From: Martinezella rhizogenes
GTDB lineage: Bacteria; Pseudomonadota; Alphaproteobacteria; Rhizobiales; Rhizobiaceae
Length of the DNA stretch: 64,000 bases
Direction of reading: 5' to 3'
Assembly: GCF_007002745.1 (NCBI RefSeq)
Contig: NZ_SGNY01000003.1
Location: 372,001 to 436,000 of the forward strand
Position numbers and translations under genes: made by a program. The notes under the pieces are model-generated. The model was not told the origin of the DNA, did not search any database, and was given only the letters and a program-made list of their open reading frames with translations. This document shows, one piece after another, positions 17,536 through 24,486 of this stretch (its first letter is position 1; each line of letters begins with the position of its first letter).

Positions 17536-17868
17536 TCAGCCTGCGGAGACTTCGCGCGGCGAAAACATGTCGTGCTGGCGGGGATGCTCGGTCGAAAGCG
17601 CGCCGTCTTCGACAACCCAAAAGACCGAATTCTTGCGCGGCAGCTTCGGGGTTTTGGATTCCATATCGGCGGCAATCGTCACCATGCCATCCTTGACGGA
17701 CAGGGACAGTTTCAGGGTCACTGAACCCTTGAAAGACTGCATGGGATTGGCTTCGGACATGTCCGAAAGCTTTTCCAGCGTTTGGCCGATCTCGGCGGAA
17801 AAGGCAGGGTTAAGCTGGCCGTTTTCCAGCATGCCGATGATGGTGGAGGCATCGCGAATTTTCTTCAT
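17536..17868 (-). CDS. Hypothetical prophage protein
   Basis: 110 residues, alternating beta strands (GSVTLKLSLSVKDGMVTIAADMESKTPK). A gene of this kind often sits next to DUF2303 in prophages, so the two may act together. No enzyme motif. Confidence 0.65.
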   Translation of the reverse strand: MKKIRDASTIIGMLENGQLNPAFSAEIGQTLEKLSDMSEANPMQSFKGSVTLKLSLSVKDGMVTIAADMESKTPKLPRKNSVFWVVEDGALSTEHPRQHDMFSPREVSAG

Positions 17869-17898
17869 GCAGATGGTTCCTTGTGGTTTGGAGGAAGG

Positions 17899-18093
17899 TC
17901 ACGCGCGCCCGGCGGCGACGTGGTGGCGCTTGATCTCGGCGAGGCTGGTGGCGCAAAGCGCCGCGCCGCCGATGATGGCGAGGATGAGGACGGCGCAAAT
18001 GCAGGCCAGAAAGAACCGGCCATAGGCTGGCGTTACCTGCTGCGGGCGATCTGTCGGGATCATGGGTGAAATCTGGATCAAGGCTGTCTCCAT
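17899..18093 (-). CDS. Small single-pass membrane protein
   Basis: 64 residues with one strong hydrophobic segment (about residues 25-49, FFLACICAVLILAIIGGAAL). The frame is open further upstream, but ATG 18093 gives a compact protein. The RBS is weak, so the start is uncertain; an alternative ATG lies ten codons downstream. Confidence 0.5.
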   Translation of the reverse strand: METALIQISPMIPTDRPQQVTPAYGRFFLACICAVLILAIIGGAALCATSLAEIKRHHVAAGRA

Positions 18094-18139
18094 CCGTTCG
18101 GGAAACCGCCTCGCGTGAGGCGGAAACCGGAGCGGATGA

Positions 18140-18370
18140 CTAGGCCGTGAAATCGCCGATGTTGGCGGTAATGTCTTCGAGACTGGAAACGGCTTCCTCA
18201 AGCGCGTCAATTGCCTCTTGGGCCGTGCTGCCTTTTTCGCCGTCCTGAAAAGATTCCGGCATGTTGTCGTAATATTCCTGCTCTTCGTCGCGGCAGGTTT
18301 CCAATATGGCTTTGGCCTCATCGATCATTGCGGCGGCGCGAGCGATTTCCTTGCGGCGTTCCTTGTTCAT
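18140..18370 (-). CDS. Small acidic coiled-coil prophage protein
   Basis: 76 residues starting MNKERRKEIARAAAMIDEAK. Two long helices are likely, with EEQEYYDNMPESFQDGEKG between them. Small proteins of this pattern recur in temperate phages; no function is known to me. Confidence 0.65.
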   Translation of the reverse strand: MNKERRKEIARAAAMIDEAKAILETCRDEEQEYYDNMPESFQDGEKGSTAQEAIDALEEAVSSLEDITANIGDFTA

Positions 18371-18425
18371 GTCTGTCTCCGTTGATGCTGTTGGATGATG
18401 GCCCGAAGGCCATCGCCGAACGGCA

Positions 18426-18617
18426 TCAGGCCGCAGCACGCGCATCGCGAACGCGCATGTCATGAAAGCGGGCAATGGCAGCATCGCCGCAGCGGTGGAT
18501 TTCATCAGCGGTGAACCATTCGCGAAGGTCGGCTTTCGTGCAGCCTTCGCCCACGCGCTGGATGGCCTCCGCCATCGCCTGCGCCAGTTCGGTGTCATTC
18601 GCGGTATTGATGCGCAT
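18426..18617 (-). CDS. Small prophage protein, HTH-like
   Basis: 63 residues. The central part (CTKADLREWFTADEIHRCGDAAIARF) could form a helix-turn-helix. An AGGAGAT RBS precedes the ATG. Function unknown. Confidence 0.6.
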   Translation of the reverse strand: MRINTANDTELAQAMAEAIQRVGEGCTKADLREWFTADEIHRCGDAAIARFHDMRVRDARAAA

Positions 18618-18675
18618 TCCGGTATCTCCTGATTGGGTTGGGTGAGCCTTTTTGCCTCATGCTCGGGAGGGCTGT

Positions 18676-18822
18676 TCAGCGGGACAAGCGGCCTGCGACG
18701 AAGCCGATTGCGACCAGCAGGACGCTGGAAACGAGGTCCATGGCGAAGGAAAAGAAGAGGGCCTGCATCGTGACGAGAAGGCCCGCCGCCGTCGCCAAGG
18801 CGATATTCTTCGCGGTCGCCAT
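18676..18822 (-). CDS. Very small membrane protein
   Basis: 48 residues: MATAKNIALATAAG, then a hydrophobic stretch and a second one (DLVSSVLLVAIGFVAGRL) ending LSR. It fits two short membrane segments. It begins two bases after the stop of the TerB-like gene, which supports it as a coupled gene in the leftward operon. Its short length leaves some doubt. Confidence 0.55.
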   Translation of the reverse strand: MATAKNIALATAAGLLVTMQALFFSFAMDLVSSVLLVAIGFVAGRLSR

Positions 18823-18824
18823 GG

Positions 18825-19247
18825 TTAGAGGTACTTGGCCAGATCAAGCCCGACAGTGGAAGCGATCTTCGCGAGCACTGTTTTTTCGTCGTCGGAAATG
18901 CCGCCGCTGTCTGCCACGTCCAGCGCGACCAGAAGCACGGTTTCGCTCATGTCGTGGTCGGCCTTGATGTCTTCGATTTCCTTGAGGAGACCGGCCTTGC
19001 CAACGCGGCCCACGGCGCGGCTGCACATCTTGTCCATCGTCGTTTCGATGGCGCGGGCATCGAACGCGCCGGAAAGGGCCGCGTTGGATTTCACGGCGGC
19101 GACAGCCGCCAGAAGTTCCTTATCGTCAAGCTCGCCGTCAGCGGTGGCGACGAGTGCGGACGCGGCGCAAACCGCTTCCAGAAAATCGGTCTTGCCGGAA
19201 AACTTCTTTGCCTTGTCTCCGACGAGGCTTTTGAACATTGCAAGCAT
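18825..19247 (-). CDS. TerB-like domain protein
   Basis: 140 residues, helical, with TerB-fold features: AVCAASALVATADGELDDKELLA in the first half and the mirror DVADSGGISDDEKTVLAKI in the second, both with D-x-(D/E)-type acidic motifs. TerB proteins are linked to tellurite resistance and phage exclusion, but the role here is unknown. It is the first gene of the leftward early operon, behind PL. ATG 19247 lies just after GGATGGAG; an ATG three codons later is possible. Confidence 0.75.
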   Translation of the reverse strand: MLAMFKSLVGDKAKKFSGKTDFLEAVCAASALVATADGELDDKELLAAVAAVKSNAALSGAFDARAIETTMDKMCSRAVGRVGKAGLLKEIEDIKADHDMSETVLLVALDVADSGGISDDEKTVLAKIASTVGLDLAKYL

Positions 19248-19361
19248 AAGGCTCCATCCTTCTTTCGTTGAGGGAGCCGGGCGGCATGTTCACATTTCGA
19301 GGGTGCGCCGCCCGGCAGTCTGCCCGAGCCGCAACGAGGTTCAGCGGTCGGGATGCAGCGG

Positions 19362-19390
19362 ACGGTATTCGGGACATATCCCGAAGTCAA
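19362..19390 (-). promoter_or_regulatory. Leftward early promoter PL
   Basis: On the minus strand TTGACT (19390-19385) is followed by 17 bp and TACCGT (19367-19362). Operator O1 fills the spacer, so bound repressor would block RNA polymerase. It would drive the genes from the TerB-like protein to the integrase. Confidence 0.65.
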
Positions 19391-19434
19391 GGGACAAATC
19401 CCGAATAGCCATAGTGAGCGGGATAAATCCCGGA
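19368..19434. promoter_or_regulatory. Three repressor operators at PL
   Basis: Palindromes of type TTCGGGA-N4-TCCCGAA: O1 at 19368-19385 is perfect in both half-sites. O2 at 19388-19405 is degenerate on the left. O3 at 19417-19434 is near-perfect. Centres are 20 and 29 bp apart. The same sequence recurs at PR on the other side of the repressor gene. Confidence 0.8.
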
Positions 19435-19444
19435 AATCGCGCAT

Positions 19445-19473
19445 AAAAAAAGCCGCAAATGATGCGGCTTTTT
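19445..19473 (-). terminator. Terminator after the repressor gene
   Basis: Stem AGCCGCA/TGCGGCT with a 5-nt loop is flanked by A7 on the left and T5 on the right, so it can act in both directions. It lies 17 bp past the repressor stop and isolates that gene from PL. Confidence 0.85.
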
Positions 19474-19489
19474 GCGAGATCAGTGCGAA

Positions 19490-20185
19490 TCAGATGGTGG
19501 AGCGTCGATAGCTTCCCGTCACAACTCCACAAATGACGATCTCTGTGGCGTCGTCGCCGTCCAGCCGAAGAGGCTGGTGTTTGGGATTGCTGCTTCTCGG
19601 CGCAAGTAACATTTCGCCATCGCTGGCGTGGTCAATAACTTTCAGTGTTGCCTCTACCAGATGACCACTTCGCCGCTCAACGTGGACAATTAATCCCGCA
19701 CGTATCGATAGGCCGCTATCCGCAAAGTCTACGACTGACACATAGCTTCCGTCGGGAAACTCCAAATCCATCGAGTCGCCTTTAACCCGCAAACCGTATT
19801 GTTTCGCGTAAGGAAAGCGTGGATCGCGGGCAACCGGAATCACTTCTCTCTGTTCTGGATCGTCGTCTACAATGGACATATCCAGCCATGTTCCTGCCTG
19901 AATATCCCCTTTCACCACAAGGCCGTTAAGCTCCGCGTGGGCGACGGTGCTCGTAGGAGCATCAGGGATCGCCCCTGCTGCAGGGTCGCCAAGGAACCAG
20001 TCAACCGTAGTGTTCAACGCCGTTGCCAGTTTTTCCAACTTTTCGACTGTGGGGTTACGCGACTTGCCGCGCAGGATATCGCGAACAAAGCTTTCCCCCA
20101 AGCCCGCCCGCTTGGCGGCGTCATAAGCGTTGATGCCTAGGATATCCATGCGGATTCTAAGGCGTTTTTGCAGCGATGTTTCCAT
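19490..20185 (-). CDS. CI/LexA-type phage repressor with S24 peptidase domain
   Basis: 231 residues. An XRE-type helix-turn-helix (about residues 8-62, with AYDAAKRAGLGESFVRDILRG) is followed by a linker and a LexA/CI-type S24 peptidase domain. The self-cleavage pair A97-G98 (DIQAGTW, like VQAG of lambda CI), nucleophile S138 (KGDSM) and lysine K182 (EATLKVI) are present, so RecA-stimulated self-cleavage is expected. ATG 20185 gives the usual N-terminus; an upstream in-frame ATG lacks an RBS. It lies between two operator sets that it probably binds to hold lysogeny. Confidence 0.92.
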   Translation of the reverse strand: METSLQKRLRIRMDILGINAYDAAKRAGLGESFVRDILRGKSRNPTVEKLEKLATALNTTVDWFLGDPAAGAIPDAPTSTVAHAELNGLVVKGDIQAGTWLDMSIVDDDPEQREVIPVARDPRFPYAKQYGLRVKGDSMDLEFPDGSYVSVVDFADSGLSIRAGLIVHVERRSGHLVEATLKVIDHASDGEMLLAPRSSNPKHQPLRLDGDDATEIVICGVVTGSYRRSTI

Positions 20186-20219
20186 GGCTACTTCTTGCAC
20201 GGGGTGGATATTCACGTCC

Positions 20220-20259
20220 ATCGGGAAGCGTCCCTTGACAATTCGGGATGAATCCCGAA
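20220..20259. promoter_or_regulatory. Two repressor operators at PR
   Basis: O4, TTCGGGATGAATCCCGAA at 20242-20259, is a perfect palindrome. A degenerate copy with conserved CGGGA-N4-TCCC core lies at 20220-20237, its centre 22 bp away. They match the operators at PL. Confidence 0.8.
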
Positions 20260-20263
20260 TATG
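20235..20263 (+). promoter_or_regulatory. Rightward early promoter PR
   Basis: A perfect -35 TTGACA (20235-20240), 17 bp, then AATATG (20258-20263). Operator O4 sits between the boxes, mirroring PL. The predicted start lies at about 20269-20270, at the ATG of the Cro-like gene. Confidence 0.65.
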
Positions 20264-20268
20264 GCTTC

Positions 20269-20508
20269 ATGCAAAATCGTCCTCTCATCACCGAAACTGA
20301 TATTCGGAACTGTCTGATTGAACGCGCCACCGGATACGCGAAGGCTGCGAAGACCAGCTTTTCCGCAATCGGTGTCGCTGCTGTGGGCGATAGCAAGTTT
20401 CTTTCGCGGGTGCAGTCTGGCTTGAGCTTCAACATCCGCACCTATCAAAAGGTGATGGACTGGCTCGACGAAGCGGAGCGCTCTGTTTTTCGTGAGGCCG
20501 CAGAATGA
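20269..20508 (+). CDS. Cro-like small regulator
   Basis: 79 residues, divergent from the repressor and first gene behind PR. The part TSFSAIGVAAVGDSKFLSRVQSG is a likely helix-turn-helix, with TYQKVMDWL after it. Such proteins act as Cro or as phage early regulators. No RBS is seen before ATG 20269, and the predicted transcription start coincides with it, so the mRNA may be leaderless. In-frame starts at 20248 or 20261 would lie inside the promoter. Confidence 0.7.
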   Translation: MQNRPLITETDIRNCLIERATGYAKAAKTSFSAIGVAAVGDSKFLSRVQSGLSFNIRTYQKVMDWLDEAERSVFREAAE

Positions 20509-20662
20509 CCGGCCTCGTTTCCCTTTCGCGCGGCCAATCCTCCCGGCCAGCTGCGACCCGCGCCGGTGCGCTTTCCTTCTTCTCGCCCGGCGCGGGCAAC
20601 TCTCGTTTTGCATGTGGGCCTCCGTAACTTCCTGACGCCCTGAAACTCTCATCTCCAATCAA

Positions 20663-20706
20663 TTCCCACCACGGGAAAAACGCTGGGATTTTCCCGGCGC
20701 GGGAAA
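20663..20706. promoter_or_regulatory. Pair of TTCCC-N5-GGGAA palindromes
   Basis: TTCCCACCACGGGAA (20663-20677) and TTCCCGGCGCGGGAA (20691-20705) share identical 5-bp half-sites and 5-bp spacers, 28 bp apart centre to centre. They lie directly before the gene at 20718. They differ from the CI operators and probably bind another phage or host regulator. The rest of 20509-20717 holds no gene I can support. Confidence 0.6.
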
Positions 20707-20717
20707 GGTATTGTCTC

Positions 20718-21215
20718 ATGATTTCAAACGCATGGTTTCACCGCATTAAAGCCGCGCAACGTGACCTTATCCGCCTCGTGGGCGGTATCGAGCGAGCGGC
20801 GGAGATTTCCTCGATCTCCAAAAGCCACATCGGGCGCATGAACAACGCGACCGACCCGGAATTGATGCCGCTGCATGCCGTCTACGCTCTGGAAAGCGAA
20901 TGCGGTGTGCCGGTCGTCACTTCCGCCATGGCCGAACTAAACGGGCGGCGGCTGGCCGACCCGGAAAATGAGCGCGCCGCCGAACAGTGCGTCGTCGTCA
21001 CCTATTCCGAAATGGTCCGCAAGGCTGGCGATCTGATTTCCGGCGGCGCGGTTGCGATTGCCGACATGGTGGTGACGCCAGCGGAAGCGAACAAAATGGA
21101 CCGTGACGCGGCGGAACTGGAAGCCGGTCTTGCCGCATTTCGAAAGGCTCTCGCCAGTGTGAAAGCTAAGGGTGGTCAGAGGGTCGGGCTTAGTGTTGTC
21201 GGGGGTGCGGAATGA
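20718..21215 (+). CDS. Putative phage regulator
   Basis: 165 residues. The N-terminal half (RDLIRLVGGIERAAEISSISKSHIGRMNN) looks like a helix-turn-helix that accompanies GIERAA motifs in rhizobial phage regulators. The C-terminal half is helical and Ala-rich. It is preceded by two palindromes and coupled to the next gene by ATGA overlap. A CII-like role is possible but unproven. Confidence 0.6.
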   Translation: MISNAWFHRIKAAQRDLIRLVGGIERAAEISSISKSHIGRMNNATDPELMPLHAVYALESECGVPVVTSAMAELNGRRLADPENERAAEQCVVVTYSEMVRKAGDLISGGAVAIADMVVTPAEANKMDRDAAELEAGLAAFRKALASVKAKGGQRVGLSVVGGAE

Positions 21216-21463
21216 AGCGTCTGACCGATCCGGCCATCTCCGAACTGATGAAGCGCCCCTTGTCCGAACGTGCAAGGGGCTTTTTGCGGCATGTGAAACT
21301 AGAGGGCGGCAAAGTAGATTTGTCCATACTCGGCGCTGCTTTCCACATTCTCGCCGAAGAGTGCCGCCGCTGCGGATACCTCCATGTAACAGCCGATGGC
21401 GACACCGCCAAGCTGACCGGCTTGGGGCAGGCGTATCTTGACCGCTTGATGAGGGCGCATTGA
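21212..21463 (+). CDS. Hypothetical prophage protein
   Basis: 83 residues. C-R-R-C-G in the middle and TADGDTAKLTGLGQAYL near the end suggest a small winged-helix-like fold. It overlaps both neighbours (ATGA before, TGATG after). Confidence 0.6.
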   Translation: MKRLTDPAISELMKRPLSERARGFLRHVKLEGGKVDLSILGAAFHILAEECRRCGYLHVTADGDTAKLTGLGQAYLDRLMRAH

Positions 21464-22848
21464 TGGCCCCTTACAAGCAAGTCAAACTCCCCAAGCCCGG
21501 CCCAAGCGCGCTTATCGTCATCACTGCCGCCGTCCGCGACGGAACCGTGACCGTGGAGACGCAGCAGCAGGGTGCGGCGGCGAATAAGTCCGTCAGCAAC
21601 GGCTATCTGACGCGGGATAAGAAGGATGGCAAAACCTACTATCCGACCGACCGCGCGCGCGAAATGCTGGCTATGCTGGAAGGCATTGCGGAGCCGGGCG
21701 ACATGCCGGAGCGCGAAACGGAAACAGCCGTGGTGCCGGTCGCGGACGCTTCCGGGCTGGTCGCCACGGTTGAACGGGCGCGAGCGCTTCTTGATGATGG
21801 CGATATCATCAACGCCCGCATCGTCGCGTCTGTCGCCTATAATCAGGCGAAGACCGCCGCACAGTTTGCGGAGCAGATCGGCGCAACGGAAAAGCTGATC
21901 GCCAAGGCTCGGCGCATGCAGGCCGACGCGCTCTTGATCGAAGCACGCGCGAAAATCCTGATTGCCGATAAATGGGATGAAGCGCAGGCGGCGGGCCAAG
22001 CGTCGGTAGGCGGAAGGCCCAAAACCGTTTCCGATGGAAACGGTTTTACGTCCGATGAAACTGGCCTGTCCCGCAAGGAAATCCACGAAGCCCGCAAGCT
22101 TGCTGCGGCGGAACATCGTGAACCCGGCATTGTCGAACGGGCGATTCAGGCGCGGCTTGCTGCCGGGCTGGAGCCGACGAAGGCAAATCTTCGCGCGGCG
22201 GTCGGCACGGCCAGCGCCACGAAGGAAGAGCGCGGGGCGAACCTTTACGAGACGCCGCCGGAGGCGATGTTTACGCTGTTGGCGCTGGAAGAATTCACCG
22301 CATGCGTCTTGGAACCAGCCTGCGGGCGCGGCGCGATATCGCGTATGCTGGAAGCGTTTCATTACGCCGTGGTGCTGGCCGATATCAACGACTACGGCAC
22401 GGCGGACAGCAACGGCGAATTGCAGGCGGTGCAGGACTTCTTGACCTCGCAGCCGCCGAAAGCCGGCTCATACGATATCGTCACCAATCCGCCTTACGGC
22501 GATATACTCAATGCCTTCGTGGCCTATGCCCTGCGCGTCTACAAGCCGCGCAAAATGGCGCTTTTGCTCAATCTGAATTTCCTTTGCGGGTTCGCGGACG
22601 ATGACCGCAATTTCGTCATGGATGATTGCCCGCCCGCTCGCGTCTACGTCTTCAAGCGCCGCCTCCCGATGATGCACCGCGACGGATGGGACGGAAACAA
22701 GGCCAGCAGCCGCATGAACACGGCGTGGTTTGTTTGGGAACGTGATGAGGCTGGAAACTATGGCAGCGCCACCGTTGTCCGCCGCGTGGACTGGAAGGAT
22801 TTCCAGCCGAAGGAAGTTGCCGAGACGGCGGAAAGCGAGGTCGCATGA
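21463..22848 (+). CDS. DNA adenine methyltransferase fused to a phage early domain
   Basis: 461 residues. The C-terminal part (about 260-440) is an N6-adenine methyltransferase: SAM-binding VLEPACGRGAIS near 282 and catalytic N342-P-P-Y in IVTNPPYGD. The N-terminal 230 residues contain TRDKKDGKTYYPTDRAREML and a long helical segment (ATVERARALLDDGDI onwards) not typical of methyltransferases. No restriction endonuclease lies nearby, so it is an orphan enzyme that may protect or mark phage DNA. ATG 21463 overlaps the preceding stop. Confidence 0.85.
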   Translation: MAPYKQVKLPKPGPSALIVITAAVRDGTVTVETQQQGAAANKSVSNGYLTRDKKDGKTYYPTDRAREMLAMLEGIAEPGDMPERETETAVVPVADASGLVATVERARALLDDGDIINARIVASVAYNQAKTAAQFAEQIGATEKLIAKARRMQADALLIEARAKILIADKWDEAQAAGQASVGGRPKTVSDGNGFTSDETGLSRKEIHEARKLAAAEHREPGIVERAIQARLAAGLEPTKANLRAAVGTASATKEERGANLYETPPEAMFTLLALEEFTACVLEPACGRGAISRMLEAFHYAVVLADINDYGTADSNGELQAVQDFLTSQPPKAGSYDIVTNPPYGDILNAFVAYALRVYKPRKMALLLNLNFLCGFADDDRNFVMDDCPPARVYVFKRRLPMMHRDGWDGNKASSRMNTAWFVWERDEAGNYGSATVVRRVDWKDFQPKEVAETAESEVA

Positions 22849-23003
22849 TGACCGTCGCTTTCTTTGTGGTCGGTTTGCTGACCTGCCTTTGTGCTGGCGT
22901 CCGGTTCAACGAATGCCGCCTTGATTTTGTCGGTGGGTCGATCTGCTTCGCCGTTGGCGCACTCGGTGCCAGCATGATGTATCTGGCGATGATGGCGGGC
23001 TGA
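22845..23003 (+). CDS. Small two-pass membrane protein
   Basis: 52 residues beginning MMTVAFFVVGLLTCL, with hydrophobic segments at about 3-20 and 30-50. It overlaps the methyltransferase stop (ATGATGA) and is followed three bases later by the next gene, so it sits in the coupled early operon. Function unknown. Confidence 0.6.
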   Translation: MMTVAFFVVGLLTCLCAGVRFNECRLDFVGGSICFAVGALGASMMYLAMMAG

Positions 23004-23006
23004 ACG

Positions 23007-23558
23007 ATGAACAAGCTTGTCGATCCTGCCCGCGCTCGCGAGCTAAAAGCCGTTGATCGTCTGCGCTACCTTTCGGCGCGCATGGACGGCGATGTGTGGG
23101 CTTTCGAGCCACGCGGAAACAATATCGCAGTCATCGTCCGCCGTTCGACGGGCGATGAGGCGCTTATCTGCACGTTGCATGCCGACGCCCTGCCGGACGA
23201 ACGCGACCTGATTTGCGGGGCGGCGGAAAACCTCGCCTTCCTTTTGGGTCTTATTGGTCGGGCATCTGAAGCAGTTCGAAACCTGAAAAAGCAGGTAGAG
23301 GCGCAGCAAGCCGCCGCCGTGCGGAAAAAGTACGCGGCGCAGGCCGCAATGCTGCTTTCCGACCGCACCTTCCAGCGTTTCCTTGAAATCAAGGGCGCGG
23401 GCGGGCCGGTGCGCGACAAGGCGCAGGCAGACACCCGGTTGAAAAGCATCCTCGCCATTTCCAGCAAAAAAGAAATTGACAACGACCCGCGCGCGCAAGC
23501 CGCCTTCCTTCATTTTCGGAAGGACTTCGAAGCGTGGAAAAGAGGGGGTTCCCGGTGA
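23007..23558 (+). CDS. Hypothetical prophage protein
   Basis: 183 residues with a globular N-terminal half and a coiled coil at about 90-115 (SEAVRNLKKQVEAQQAAAVRKK). It is coupled by a GTGA overlap to the next gene. No family recognised. Confidence 0.6.
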   Translation: MNKLVDPARARELKAVDRLRYLSARMDGDVWAFEPRGNNIAVIVRRSTGDEALICTLHADALPDERDLICGAAENLAFLLGLIGRASEAVRNLKKQVEAQQAAAVRKKYAAQAAMLLSDRTFQRFLEIKGAGGPVRDKAQADTRLKSILAISSKKEIDNDPRAQAAFLHFRKDFEAWKRGGSR

Positions 23559-24196
23559 GCGACCGCATCTTTCCAGAAGTTTCCATCCCCTACGGCGACA
23601 AGTCCACAAAGGCCATGCAGATCACATGCGCCTGCTGCGGCGGGGTCGCCTATTTCCCGCATCAGACCGGGACCAACCGAAAGCCGCCAATCGCGGCAAC
23701 TCAGCATTTCCAGAACAAGGGGTGGGTGGTCGGCAGCAGTCCGCGCAAGGATTTTTGCCCGATCCACGCCAGCCCGGCCAAGCGTAAAGGACAGAATGCC
23801 ATGGCGGACACGGTAGCGACGATTGCAGATAAGCCCCGCGAGATGAGCCGCGAGGACCGGCGCATCATCAACGACAAGCTGGATGAGGTTTACGCCAAGG
23901 AAGCCTACAAATCCCCCTGGACGGATGCTGCCGTGGCGAAGGATTTGGGCGTGCCGCGTGATTGGGTTGCGCAAGTCCGCGACCAGTTCTTCGGCCCGGC
24001 AGGCTCGAACCCGCTTTATGATGAGTTCCTGAAAGAGACCAAGCTGGTGGAAGTCGCATTCGTCGCCTGCGAGGAAGCGACCGCACGCGCTGAAAAGGCT
24101 GCTGCCGAACAGCGCCGGGCGCATGGCGATCTTTGCAAGGCGATGGACAGCTACCGCGCTCTGGCGCGCAAGGTAGAGCGGGAAATCAGCCGATGA
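23555..24196 (+). CDS. Hypothetical prophage protein with zinc-finger-like N-terminus
   Basis: 213 residues from the GTG at 23555, which overlaps the preceding stop and has AGGGGG upstream. CACCGGVAYF and FCPIH near the N-terminus could bind zinc. The central REDRRIINDKLDEVY with WTDAAVAKDLGVPRDWVAQVR resembles a helix-turn-helix. The C-terminus is a long helix. It may bind DNA. Confidence 0.6.
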   Translation: MSDRIFPEVSIPYGDKSTKAMQITCACCGGVAYFPHQTGTNRKPPIAATQHFQNKGWVVGSSPRKDFCPIHASPAKRKGQNAMADTVATIADKPREMSREDRRIINDKLDEVYAKEAYKSPWTDAAVAKDLGVPRDWVAQVRDQFFGPAGSNPLYDEFLKETKLVEVAFVACEEATARAEKAAAEQRRAHGDLCKAMDSYRALARKVEREISR

Positions 24197-24486
24197 CCGA
24201 ACTTATGCCCATCGTTGAAATTCTGGCGGACTGCGAGACGGACGCGGCGCGCGCGGACTGGCTTCTGCGCGCGCCGCAGGGCGTCATCTATCGCGACCAC
24301 ACCACAATCCGCCGTGTCTTGCAGGAAGCGCATTTTGCGCTCGGCGTGGACGCGCTGGACGTGGAATTCGCAGCCATCAATGCCACGCGCCTGCCGGACG
24401 GCGGATTGCCGCATACGGTCGTTCTCGGCGTCCATGCCGTGCGCTCTTTCCTGCGCGACGTGGTGCGGAAAGGCGGTGCCAAGTGA
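24193..24486 (+). CDS. Hypothetical prophage protein
   Basis: 97 residues starting MTELMPIVEILADCETDAARADWLL. ATG 24193 overlaps the preceding TGA, and the stop overlaps the next ATG. No family recognised; it lies directly before the replication gene. Confidence 0.55.
   Translation: MTELMPIVEILADCETDAARADWLLRAPQGVIYRDHTTIRRVLQEAHFALGVDALDVEFAAINATRLPDGGLPHTVVLGVHAVRSFLRDVVRKGGAK

Noticed and set aside
16496-18025. 509-codon plus-strand open frame opposite DUF2303 and neighbours
   Set aside because: Opposite to a set of coupled minus-strand genes with recognised families; shadow frame.
18825-19247. TerB-like gene as part of a ter-type defence cluster
   Set aside because: No other ter genes are nearby; a lone TerB-fold protein in a phage operon does not support a defence system.
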